Positions 44,399 through 54,851 of a stretch of 64,000 bases of DNA are shown here, piece after piece. The stretch spans positions 1-64,000 of the forward strand of contig JAUCBJ010005376.1 of NCBI GenBank assembly GCA_032718475.1. The letters run 5' to 3'. The notes beneath the pieces are model-generated. The model made no database searches, was not told the DNA's origin, and saw only the letters and a program-made list of their open reading frames with translations. Made by a program: the position numbers and the translations under genes. The DNA comes from Nemertoderma westbladi (lineage: Eukaryota; Xenacoelomorpha; Nemertodermatida; Nemertodermatidae). The first letter of the stretch is position 1. Every line of letters begins with the position of its first letter.

Positions 44399-45502
44399 CT
44401 GGTCTATCTTGGCCCCTCCTTTGGCTTCTCTTAGTTGCTTCCGGGTCGCGGCATAGGCTCGTCGGAGCCAGTCGCTGACCCCGACGTCCTCGTCGCCGAC
44501 GCCTCCTCTATCCCTCCGTGTCCGGCGTCGTACCTGCGGCTCTACCGTCGCCGTTCCAGTGGGCCGTCCATCGCCCTCGGCCTGTGGCTGGCCGGCGACA
44601 TCGGCACGTCGACCGCCGCTGTGTGTCGACTCGTCTCTCCCCTCTCTCGACTCGCTCTTTCATTATAGACGGCCCCCCTCGGTTTGGATTGCCGGATCGC
44701 CTATGGTCGACGAATTCGGCATCGTGGGTCGGTACCATCGCGTCGCGGCCTCACGGATCGTTAGGTCGCCGTCCGGGGTCCGCGGCGGTGTCGTCTCTCC
44801 TTCTCGACTCATCTTTGTCTTTACTTGAGTCGGTGGCTGGCAGTCAGTTCAGGCAATTGATCTTGTCACTACGGCTCTTATCACTTAGGGCAGCTGCTTG
44901 GTTCTTATCACTGTGACGGGATCCGAGAATCCCGATTTATCCGGTGTCTTATCTACGCGTCCCCGCCGTGTGTGTGTGAAAAAGAGTTCTGGGGTTGTTG
45001 ACTGATTGGTATGCATAAATGTAGGGTATAATATAGAATCGGAATTAGATATAACACAGTTGATTGATGATAATGACTATCTAAAGTGTACCGGTAAAAT
45101 AACTGAATAATGGTGGTGGCATTAGACGGTGATAAGAGTTCCAGTACTGCCCTAACTAACTGACTTACTAAAGTGAATGAAATGACACAATAACTGGTAA
45201 TATATTGCACTAGTTGGCTGTATTACATTACTCAGTGGATGCCTTCCCCCCATTGGCTAATAACTCACTTCTCGCCCTCCCATCTCTCTGGGAGTGCTTC
45301 CCCCCGCTACTGTCACTCTCTCCCTCCCGGAGGTGTAACCTCTGACCCCCGCTGTGTGTGTGTGTCCCTTAGGGGTTTGTCGCCCCGCTTATTGGGGTGA
45401 TACGAGGTTGATTGGCAATCAAACTCGTACTCCCAATATTGCTTAAAGCTCCCGCTTGGTCAACTTTGTATGGGATGGTTAGCGGAATTGAATTCACTAA
45501 CA
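44399..45502 (-). other. 5' leader region of the outer element
   Basis: The first part (44399-44820) is GC-rich with several overlapping Arg-rich frames on both strands, none with a recognised domain; it might include the true Gag start. The rest, up to the right terminal repeat, is non-coding. The sequence adjoining the repeat on the minus strand begins TGTTAGTG, which is not a recognisable primer-binding site. Confidence 0.45.
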
Positions 45503-46430
45503 TGCCAGAATCAAAACGATGCAGTTCCTAAATTTTAAATTTTTGGCGCACAGCGTGTCACTACTTCTACCTTTGATCTCAGGTCTTACACTTAGGTAGC
45601 AAGGCATCAAACGCTGTCTAACCTTTCAGGCGATGGGCGAAGAACTATGAATCAATATTGTGTGGGTGGTCTCTTTTCTACATTCCGCCGATGTTCCCGT
45701 TTATTGCTGCGGCCCGCTGCTTAACCTGCCATCCGTCCCTCAGTTGGGTTCAGCATGGTGAAACATGTTAAAGACAGATGTAACAATAATTCTAACTTTA
45801 TTACAAATAACGAACAAATTACGAAAATAAAATACAAACGAATTAACAAATGCAGTGAATTCAATAAGGCTAAGTGATAACTATTGCACTAAGAAGAAGT
45901 AGTTAAGGTGAAGAAGTGAAGGTGAAGTGATAACTAATAAGGCTAAGTAAGATTTTGATAATAACTAATTGAACAAACGCACCTTTTATAGTCAATTAGT
46001 GCTGCCAACAATCTAGATAAATCTAGATTATTCTATAGGTTCCATCACGTTTTTAAAGATAACTATTGGTCCAGCAAATGCGTAACTTGCACGACATTGG
46101 TTACTGACAAATAACTGCAATCATATTGGTTAATCTACCTTGAGCAGATACAACTCAATCGTAGCGGTCAATTCAAATAAGTTGAAAATTATCACAAAAA
46201 ACAATTTACACCTGCTTGGATTTGAACTCGATACCTATTAAGCAATGGTCTAACGCATAACCGTCTGAGCTACTGAACCACTTGAACAATGTTGTACAAA
46301 TAGCTATACCAAATGCAAATGAGAACTTAATGTAATCTTTATAACACATGAACCTAACAAATAATGCAAATTAATTCCAACTAAATAAAATTGTGAAATT
46401 TCACGGCTTTTGTGAGGATATAATTCTATA
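45503..46430 (-). repeat. Right (5') terminal repeat of outer element
   Basis: A full 928-bp copy, uninterrupted, matching the split left repeat. It preserves the empty target of the nested BEL (CTAACAAATAATGC near 46350) and a tRNA-like sequence at 46213-46285. Confidence 0.85.
46213..46285 (-). other. tRNA-like sequence in the right terminal repeat
   Basis: The minus strand shows a near-canonical A-box (TAGCTCAGACGGTTATGC) and a B-box-like GAGTTCAAATCC about 40 bases later. It is better preserved than the left copy, but acceptor and T stems still pair poorly. Likely tRNA-derived rather than a working tRNA. Confidence 0.5.
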
Positions 46431-47493
46431 AGCGCTTTTAGTAAGACAACTATTTTCTATGGAGCCACTAATAGGGGTTAAAAGTTACTTCGAAGCATCT
46501 TTTAGTTGCTATTAAAGGCTTTAACAATAATGCATTATATATTTTTGTGCCATAAAATCATTAATATCGTGTCATTTTTTGTGGCCACATTTGTTGTAGA
46601 ACAATGAATATATCAATGTTTAATATCAAATATATTCTAGAATAATCATACTATACTAGAACCAATATTAGAAGTTATAATGATCATTAAAAGTGACTTA
46701 AAGCTACGAAGTCCAAAAAACGTAGAGGGTTGCCTCCATGGCGATATATTACCATAATTAGATTCTAGAAATATATTATTTCGTATTATTTAATATTTTT
46801 ATTTCGGCATTTTACACATGCATGTTTTTTTGCATGCACATTTTTTATTATGTCAGTGCATTTGATGTTGATGCTTGACAACATAACGCAAGTGCAGTTA
46901 AATCGTGAGCGGGTATTAAGAAGTCAACCCATTTGAGGTTTTCAGTGACAAAGTTTTCGGTTTGATAAATCAGCTATTATACACATTTCCGATATCATTC
47001 GCGACGATTTTAAGAGATATGATTAATTAATACATAATTAATATTTATTTATTAATTCAACTTTCAACTTTTATTATATTATTTATTGACGCGGGGGTTG
47101 TCTAACGCATTCCACTAGACAGGCTCGTTCTTTGTCATTCCATGCTGGCTTTCTATATAAATTTCGTAATATAAATAAATCAATTTAAAAACGCAAAAGT
47201 ATATCTCTGTCATTGCGTTATAAAAGTTTTAGTTTTAAGTTAAGGAGTTTAGTTTTAGCGAATTAGTTTTGGTTTGTTTACACGTTTTCTCCTTCTTTTC
47301 CTAGATTGAATGGACTACTTGTGGGCCTTTATTATTTTTTACAATTAATATTTAATACTCAAACTTGAATTCTAGAAATGATGATAGAGCTATAGTGGCG
47401 AGATGGTATTATTTATTATTTAATTACTAATAGCGCTAATAAAGCCCTATTAGCACTAATAATCCTATTAGTAAAAAGGGCTATATTTTCTAG
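46431..47493. other. AT-rich intergenic sequence
   Basis: No gene is seen. It holds AGCGCTTTTAGT-like motifs at both ends (46431-46510 and 47410-47480), similar to those at 23816-23945; these may be terminal motifs of a P-like element, but I cannot pair them with certainty. Confidence 0.45.
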
Positions 47494-47706
47494 CTAGCTA
47501 GAGAATTTCCTCAGAAAGTCAATTTTTCCATCACCTTCAACGAGCGCATCCCCGATTGGTATTGGATGATAACGTTCTTTGACATTAGCAACCAACCACC
47601 AGTGATTGATTAGGCAAAGAAAAGATGCTGTGGTTTTCTCATCAGGAAAGTAATATTCGGAAGCGGCAATTGTTGATAAGTCGAAAATGGCTACAATAAT
47701 GGCTCG
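47494..47706 (-). pseudogene. P-element-like transposase fragment
   Basis: On the minus strand from the array edge to a TAG at 47494 there are about 70 codons containing ASFLCLINHWWLVANVKERY and GDALVEGDGKIDFLRKF. The W-W-x-x-x-N-x-K-x-x-Y-H-P spacing and the later G-D-x-K-x-D/E-F-L motif resemble a conserved segment of P-element/THAP9-type transposases. Both sides are truncated, upstream by the 26-bp array, which starts with the same CGAGCCAT bases. The family call rests on a short segment and needs a profile search. Confidence 0.5.
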
Positions 47707-50091
47707 TTTTGTGTGTAGATATGTATGGCTCGTTTTATGTGTAGATTTGTATGCCTCGTTTTGTGTGTAGATTTGTATGGCTCGTTTTGGTGTTTAGATT
47801 TGTATGGCTCGTTTTGTGTGTAGATTTGTATGGCTCGTTTTATGTGTAGATTTGTATGGCTCGTTTTGTGTGTAGATTTGTATGGCTCGTTTTGGTGTTT
47901 AGATTTATATGGCTCGTTTTGTATGTAGATTTGTATGGCTCGTTTTATGTGTAGATTTGTATGGCTCGTTTTATGTGTAGATTTGTATGGCTCGTTTTAT
48001 GTGTAGATTTGTATGGCTCGTTTTGTGTGTAGATTTGTATGGCTCGTTTTGTGTGTAGATTTGTATGGCTCGTTTTGTGTGTAGATTTGTATGGCTCGTT
48101 TTGTGTGTAGATTTGTATGGCTCGTTTTGTGTGTAGATTTGTATGGCTCGTTTTGTGTGTAGATTTGTATGGCTCGTTTTATGTGTAGATTTGTATGGCT
48201 CGTTTTATGTGTAGATTTGTATGGCTCATTTTGTGTGTAGATTTGTATGGCTCGTTTTGTGTGTAGATTTGTATGGCTCGTTTTATGTGTTGATTTGTAT
48301 GGCTCGTTTTATGTGTAGATTTGTATGGCTCGTTTTATGTGTAGATTTATATGGTTCGTTTTGTGTGTAGATTTGTATGGCTCGTTTTGTGTGTAGATTT
48401 GTATGGCTCGTTTTGTGTGTAGATTTGTATGGCTAGTTTTATGTGTAGATTTGTATGGCTCGTTTTGTGTGTAAATTTGTATGGCTCGTTTTGGTGTTTA
48501 GATTTGTATGGCTCGTTTTGTATGTAGATTTGTATGGCTCGTTTTATGTGTAGATTTGTATGGCTCGTTTTATGTGTAGATTTGTATGGCTCGTTTTATG
48601 TGTAGATTTGTATGGCTCGTTTTGTGTGTAGATTTGTATGGCTCGTTTTGTGTGTAGATTTGTATGGCTCGTTTTGTGTGTAGATTTGTATGGCTCGTTT
48701 TGTGTGTAGATTTGTATGGCTCGTTTTGTGTGTAGATATGTATGGCTCGTTTTATGTGTAGATTTGTATGGCTCGTTTTATGTGTTGATTTGTATGGCTC
48801 GTTTTGTGTGTAGATTTGTATGGCTCGTTTTATGTGTAGATTTGTATGGCTCGTTTTATGTGTAGATTTGTATGGCTCGTTTTATGTGTTGATTTTTATG
48901 GCTCGTTTTGTGTGTAGATTTGTATGGCTCGTTTTATGTGTAGATTTGTATGGCTCGTTTTGTGTGTAGATTTGTATGGCTCGTTTTATGTGTAGATTTG
49001 TATGGCTCGTTTTATGTGTAGATTTGTATGGCGCGTTTTATGTGTAGATTTGTATGGCTCGTTTTATGTGTTGATTTGTATGGCTCGTTTTGTGTGTAGA
49101 TTTGTATGGCTCGTTTTGTGTGTAGATTTGTATGGCTCGTTTTATGTGTTGATTTGTATGGCTCGTTTTGTGTGTAGATTTGTATGTCTCGTTTTATGTG
49201 TAGATTTGTATGGCTCGTTTTATGTGTAGATTTGTATGGCTCGTTTTGTGTGTAGATTTGTATGGCTTGTTTTGTGTGTAGATTTGTATGGCTCGTTTTA
49301 TGTGTTGATTTGTATGGCTCGTTTTATGTGTAGATTTGTATGGCTCGTTTTGTGTGTAGATTTGTATGGCTCGTTTTATGTGTAGATTTGTATGGCTCGT
49401 TTTGTGTGTAGATTTGTATGGCTCGTTTTGTGTGTAGATTTGTATGGCTTGTTTTGTGTGTAGATTTGTATGGCTCGTTTTATGTGTAGATTTGTATGTC
49501 TCGTTTTATGTGTAGATTTGTATGGCTCGTTTTATGTGTAGATTTGTATGGCTCGTTTTATGTGTTGATTTGTATGGCTCGTTTTGTGTGTAGATTTGTA
49601 TGGCTCGTTTTGTGTGTAGATTTGTATGGCTCGTTTTATGTGTTGATTTGTATGGCTCGTTTTGTGTGTAGATTTGTATGTCTCGTTTTATGTGTAGATT
49701 TGTATGGCTCATTTTATGTGTAGATTTGTATGGCTCGTTTTGTGTGTAGATTTGTATGGCTTGTTTTGTGTGTAGATTTGTATGGCTCGTTTTATGTGTT
49801 GATTTGTATGGCTCGTTTTATGTGTAGATTTGTATGGCTCGTTTTGTGTGTAGATTTGTATGGCTCGTTTTATGTGTAGATTTGTATGGCTCTTTTTGTG
49901 TGTAGATTTGTATGGCTCGTTTTATGTGTTGATTTGTATGGCTCGTTTTATGTGTAGATTTGTATGGCTAGTTTTATGTGTAGATTTGTATGGCTCGTTT
50001 TATGTGTAGATTTGTATGGCTCGTTTTGTGTGTAGATTTGTATGGCTCGTTTTATGTGTTGATTTGTATGGCTCGTTTGGTGTGTAGATTT
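47698..50091. repeat. 26-bp tandem array, about 92 copies
   Basis: The unit GTAGATTTGTATGGCTCGTT plus six bases (TTGTGT or TTATGT) repeats every 26 bases, with occasional 27-base GGTGTTT variants. Two longer periods are visible. Segments at 49002-49229 and 49496-49723 are almost identical 494 bases apart (19 units), and the GGTGTTT/GTATGTAG variant pair recurs 599 bases apart (47894 and 48493). The 26-residue periodic reading frames across it are a consequence of 3 x 26 bases and not evidence of a protein. It ends in TA-rich sequence next to the F-box copy 3 block. Confidence 0.95.
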
Positions 50092-50708
50092 GTATATATA
50101 TAACAGTATATAGTATATATATACCGGTACTAGTCAGCTAGTACTGTATATATATATATATAGTACTGTAGTATACAGGTATATATAAAGATCGATCCCC
50201 AAAGTAATTATACCCCATAAAAACATACCATAAAAAAATGATAACACTACCAACACTAGCCGAAAAAACACTGGCTTCAAAAAAAAACCCTTGCTCAGTT
50301 AAATCAGTTAAAAAACCAATCTATTTCATAACAAAACAACTTTAAATAATATAATGTAATGGGTGATTGGGAAACGACCGAAAATATTAATTTAACTAAA
50401 TTCATTACAATTAATAGATACTTGGAAAAACACTAGCTAGCTATAAACAAGAAAAAATAATATTAAAAATACTGTAAAATAACGTAAAATAACGTAACGT
50501 AAAATCCTGTAATATTGTAATTACATAATTAAACGCTCCATTTTATAATAATAAACTATAATTAAAAATACAATATATTTTTTATGTCTTAATTCTAAAT
50601 AATGTACTGTAGAACACTCTAAAAAAGAATGTAATAAAAACTGTGTCTTAATAATAGTAATTATGTGTCAATAGTAATTAAATAGACTCAATAAAACACT
50701 TTATATGT

Positions 50709-51612
50709 TCGCAGTATTTCAATTTGCCATAACGCGAGTTAAATATTTTTTGGATTTATTTGTTATGAATATTCCAATATCACTACTGGGTGCGGGAACA
50801 TAAAATTTGGGTATATTCAATAGACTGGGGGCGATTTATTGGCGAATATTGGGGCGACTTACGGGGCACGGGACTCATATCAGATATTTAAGGGCCAAGA
50901 ACTTTAGCTGTCAAGGTTGCCTGATAGTTATTTAGGCCTAGACAACCTCCTTCTACTTTGGTAGTTGGTAACCCGCTAGGCCTGGGGACAAGGACTGCCC
51001 TTAGCGGTTCCTGGCCACCAGCAGCGATTACGAGCCTGAAAAGGATTCAGAAAGCTTGCTGATTGCACAAGATTTGCGACGATTGCACCAGAGACTTGCG
51101 AAGGATCGACTGACTGAACGAAGGAAGGGTTTGACGAGGACTGACTTCCTGGCGTGGGTTCCACGACTGGCATTAGTACAAGCCTGAAAAGGATTTGGAA
51201 AGCTCTGACAGTTGGGACTCACAACGGGCCGACAGACCCCTAGCCAAGCGGTCGAAAGACAGAGGACCGGACTCTACTGGCCTACCGACTATTCGGAGCA
51301 TTCATATGTTGAAATTTTTTGGTTTCCTAAATAAGCATCGCCTTATAACTCTTGTGTTTTTGCCCATGACTTATTTACTTATTATCTCTCGCATATTTCA
51401 TTAACGACACTTAATTATAGTACCATACTTACTCTGTGTTTTTGCCCAGACTTATTTATTTATAGTTTCTTGTCTATTTCATTAATGACATTTAATTATT
51501 GTTTTCATATGTACTCTTGTTGTTTTGCCCTTGACTTATTTACTTATTGTCTCTCGCATATTTCATGCATATTTCATGCATATTTCTATTATTTATATGC
51601 ATATTTCATATT
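50709..51612. mobile_element. Merlin-derived insertion plus tandem AT-rich repeat
   Basis: Copy 1 lacks this segment, and the 8-mer TTTATATG flanks it on both sides. It starts with bases matching the end of the Merlin transposase gene (TATTTCAA ... ATAACGCGAGTT against 4513-4545, inverted), then the Merlin 3' region and its tandem modules down to about 51300. From 51340 an unrelated unit of about 82 bases (GACTTATTTACTTATT ... CATATTTCATTAA) repeats about three times. No terminal inverted repeats are present, so it is not a simple Merlin copy. Confidence 0.65.
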
Positions 51613-52346
51613 ATTTTATATGTAGTTGTAGTGTAGGTGTATATGTAGTGTAGGTGTATATGTAGTTAAGGATTGAAGGATAAAATAAATATTCTGACGC
51701 ATCCAGTATGAATGAGGGAGGTAAAACAATATCTAATTCAAATTTCATTCAAGCTCATTAAGATTTGTAGAATAATTGGTGGCCTTTAAGTCACTGAATT
51801 AAGACACAATATTCCAGGAGATGGTGTAGGTACGCACTAACGAAGTTGAACTGCTATTTACCAAAAAATAGCTATTAAAATAAGTTGTTTCAAAATTATA
51901 TTTACTATTAAATGAATCTTAAAAAAATGTTCTAGAAGACTTTTAATATAAATACTTCCAATATATGAGAAATTATTTTAAGAACGTGTGCCTACAAAAT
52001 TTTGTAGGTAGAATGCAGCTTTCATGGTCGAATATATAGTAGGTCATGAATGTACCTTTTGCTTTTTTACAGACTCACATACATTCTGACATTGTCTTTC
52101 TAGTTCTTCTCTACTTTCTTTCATCTTCGTTTAAAATACTAGCTACTAGTGTATGTAAATCACTAGCTATACCATTAAAAATAATAGCAACCACATATAT
52201 GAAACACTGCCTAATAATAGCTAGAAATATATATTGGAAATGGAGAGGAATGCGGAAATCTTCCCTGTTACGTTATATACTAGAAAGTAGTGGTATGTTC
52301 ATCACCTATAGAAGAGACCTATGACCACACTTTTATGGTTCCTTTA

Positions 52347-52879
52347 GGCCCCCCTCACACGGAGCAACTTGTTTCTGCAACTTGTTTCTGAAACTTGTTT
52401 CCGAAACTTGTTTCTGCAACTTGTTGCTGGACCCCCTCACACACAGAAACTTGTTGCTGCAACTTGTTTCAGCAACTTGTTTCCGAAACTTGTTTCTGCA
52501 ACTTGTTGCTGGACCCCCTCACACACAGAAACTTGTTGCTGAAGAAAATAACAATTATTTCCAAATAAATAGCTAACATGTCCAGTCATTTATATGTAAT
52601 ATCACATCACTCAAATTATCTAATATTAGCTAGTATCAAAATGGAATGTAATAAAAGTTTTTCAAAAAGTTGCTGGGAATATAACTTCCAGCAACTTGTT
52701 GCACTCACACACAGAAATAAGTTGCGGAAACAAGTTGCAGAAACTTGTTGCTGGAGTCCTCACACACAGAAACAAGTTTCGGAAACAAGTTGCAGCAACA
52801 AGTATCTGTGTGTGAGGGGGTCCAGCAACAAGTTTCAGAAACAAGTTGCAGAAACAAGTTGCTCCGTGTGAGGGGGGCC
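52347..52879. mobile_element. PIF/Harbinger-like foldback element, complete
   Basis: 533 bp beginning GGCCCCCCTCACACGGAGCA and ending in the complement, with TTA on both sides (52344-52346 and 52880-52882). F-box copies 1 and 2 show the empty site with one TTA (7540 and 18337 region). The arms are built of reiterated CAACTTGTTTC-type modules, so the whole element can fold into a long hairpin. A TTA/TWA target and GG(G/C)-type ends fit PIF/Harbinger; CACTA-like elements are an alternative. No coding capacity. Confidence 0.88.
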
Positions 52880-53063
52880 TTACGTATTCTTAAAACATTT
52901 TCACAATTATTAACAACTTTTGGTAACTATTATAATATCACAACTATGTAACTATTATACTATTATACCTATGTGACCTAGAGTAGCATAACAGTTTCGT
53001 AACCTATGAATATGATGATTACTTTTTAAGTAATTACTTTCATTATCCAAAAGCTTATTGATA

Positions 53064-54404
53064 ATGTACTCTTCCAGTGAGAGCGACGATGAACAATTAG
53101 AGCAAGAACGATACCACTCCAGCGATGAAAGCGGAGGGTCTGATTGGCAAAGGCTCCTCCTCCCGCAAGAACTACTTCTCCATTTGTTCAGGTTCCTACC
53201 AGAACGCGACCGTTTGTGCGCTGGCGAAACCTGTCGTCGATGGAATGAGATCCAGAGAGACGCAAGTCTTTGGAGAAGGAGAAGTATTAACATCCATGGC
53301 GAACAATGTAATGAGATAGAAGTATTACGGCAATACGGACGCCATATGAAAAATGTTTCAATATATCTTGGAGGTTTCATATTTCGGCAACAAGTTATAA
53401 CCCACCTCATTCAATCAATGACCCATCTCATGGAATCAAAACTAACAGAATTCACTTTACACGGAAGATATTTTGACATCATCATCAGCATCATGTTATA
53501 TCAGCGTCTGAATGAATTTATGGATTCACAGAAAGTTCTAGAAAAACTAACTTTAAATGGTATCGGTATAAAACTACTAAGTGAAGCCGACCAACTTATA
53601 AGGATTCTCGTCAGAAACAACCACAGGTCTCTTAGAAACCTCGATATATTTGGATTAATTGACTCTTCTGCTGCTTCTACAGAAATTCCTCTTCCCTCTG
53701 CTATGGGACCACTCAGCACTCTAGGGAAGTTGACAAATTTGAGAATAACGTACAATTACCTGAATCGGGATGTTTTACAGAGAATTCTCACTCACTGTCC
53801 TTCTCTCATTCTCATAAAATTGATGCTGCGGATAGATGCACAAGAATCAGCTGATATTGAACCTCTTGCCTATGATAGCAACAGCAGCCCATGGAGAATG
53901 GCCAACCCTGACCTCTCAGTTCATATGTATTTGATTTTCAGTGGCATAGTTGACTTCCAATCAGTTATTCGATTGATAAAAGGGCGCCCTCCTCTGACAA
54001 CGTTGAGATTGGAAGTTCAAATGGAAACAGTCGAGGATGTATCGAGTCTATTGAGATATCTGCGGTATAGTTTCTGGAACTGTCTAGAAGATTGGATATG
54101 GTGGTGCTGGGCGAGACAGATTGGAGAAACAATCAGAGCAGACTTCGTTTCTCTGGTCAGAGATTGTAGGAAGTTAAGAAGCATAGAAGTTATTGGACCA
54201 ATAAGCCCTTTACAAATACAAGTTATATCGGACATTTGCGATCTTAAGTTTAATAAACAATGTATCCCCGAACTAAAGAACTGCCGCATCGTTTTTGAAG
54301 TTACGGATAATGGGTTTGCATTAGGTGTACTAACTGCTCAGTGGAAGGACAATATCAAAGTGAATGTTTACGTGACGTACTGTAAGGTGATAATTAATAT
54401 TTAA
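53064..54404 (+). CDS. F-box protein with leucine-rich C-terminal region, copy 3
   Basis: Intronless frame of 446 codons from ATG 53064. This is the most complete of the three copies: it keeps an acidic N-terminus (MYSSSESDDEQLEQERYHSS) before the F-box (LLLPQELLLHLFRFLPERDR ... WNEIQRDASLWRR). The remainder is Leu/Ile-rich with irregular leucine-rich repeats and an invariant-looking SFWNCLEDW region, then IPELKNCRIVFEVTDNGFAL near the end. By family knowledge the F-box docks on Skp1 in an SCF E3 ligase and the C-terminal part chooses the substrate. Copies 1 and 3 differ by few residues until the last 20, where changes cluster. The substrate is unknown. An isolated intronless gene inside a duplicated repeat block may be a retrogene or element passenger. 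Confidence 0.85.
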   Translation: MYSSSESDDEQLEQERYHSSDESGGSDWQRLLLPQELLLHLFRFLPERDRLCAGETCRRWNEIQRDASLWRRRSINIHGEQCNEIEVLRQYGRHMKNVSIYLGGFIFRQQVITHLIQSMTHLMESKLTEFTLHGRYFDIIISIMLYQRLNEFMDSQKVLEKLTLNGIGIKLLSEADQLIRILVRNNHRSLRNLDIFGLIDSSAASTEIPLPSAMGPLSTLGKLTNLRITYNYLNRDVLQRILTHCPSLILIKLMLRIDAQESADIEPLAYDSNSSPWRMANPDLSVHMYLIFSGIVDFQSVIRLIKGRPPLTTLRLEVQMETVEDVSSLLRYLRYSFWNCLEDWIWWCWARQIGETIRADFVSLVRDCRKLRSIEVIGPISPLQIQVISDICDLKFNKQCIPELKNCRIVFEVTDNGFALGVLTAQWKDNIKVNVYVTYCKVIINI

Positions 54405-54851
54405 TGATGGATTTGTTCTAAGAAAGTTAAGAAGCTGGGAGGAGTTGAAAGTAGCTTGTCTTTTGATAACTATAAAATTCGACATTATATAATAACATAC
54501 AAACATATTTGAGATCGTTGAGGGTTCAAATATTACTAAAATATATTTAAAGTAATAATATGTACCAAAATTATCCTTTTAAGTATATCCATCCCATCTG
54601 AATCGAATGTATTGGTGATTCCAAATCTAAAAACAGTTTCGTTCATGAGATATCATGTTTGAAGTACAGGTAGTCTCTAATGTCGCGCTATAAATATAAA
54701 TATAAATCGCAAAATTGTATTTTCCCTTGAATAATTATTTCGCAATGAGTGTGTCTTGTTAGCGGCTCCATTCCGCTCAGCAATTCCAACCTACAAAGTG
54801 TGGGGGAGCCGATTTACCAAGTTGGCCATCAAGGTATCCAATAGGTCATAC
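54405..54851 (+). other. Repeated 3' flank of F-box copy 3
   Basis: Matches 9067-9523 and 19761-20195. It ends at the LINE 3' end at the same base as in copy 1. Confidence 0.7.

Larger units (their letters stand above)
24979..46430 (-). mobile_element. Outer LTR-type element (minus strand) containing a nested BEL element
   Basis: Two direct repeats of exactly 928 bp bound this region. The left one is 24979-25838 plus 38089-38156, split by the BEL insertion; the right one is 45503-46430. Both begin TGCCAGAATCAAAACGAT and end GAGGATATAATTCTATA. The internal coding (38755-44398) is on the minus strand, so the right repeat would be the 5' LTR. It encodes a BEL-type Gag and an exonuclease-like gene, but no reverse transcriptase or integrase was found, so it would depend on other elements. 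I could not find a target duplication at the outer edges (GGTTC on the left, AGCGC on the right), so LTR status rests on repeat identity and gene content. Confidence 0.72.
50140..53063 (+). other. Repeated 5' flank of F-box copy 3 with two insertions
   Basis: The same flank as copies 1 and 2, interrupted by a Merlin-derived insertion (50709-51612) and a foldback element (52347-52879). Apart from these the order and content match copy 1 closely. No additional gene is seen. Confidence 0.7.

Noticed and set aside
44435-44916. Overlapping Arg/Ser-rich plus-strand frames
   Set aside because: GC-rich composition lengthens chance frames; the neighbouring genuine coding is on the minus strand.
47698-50091. 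Long reading frames with a 26-residue period on both strands
   Set aside because: A 26-bp unit read in triplets necessarily gives a 26-residue periodic peptide in any frame free of stops; there is no start context, domain or non-repeat sequence.
47698-50091. CRISPR array
   Set aside because: Units are contiguous with no unique spacers and the context is eukaryotic.
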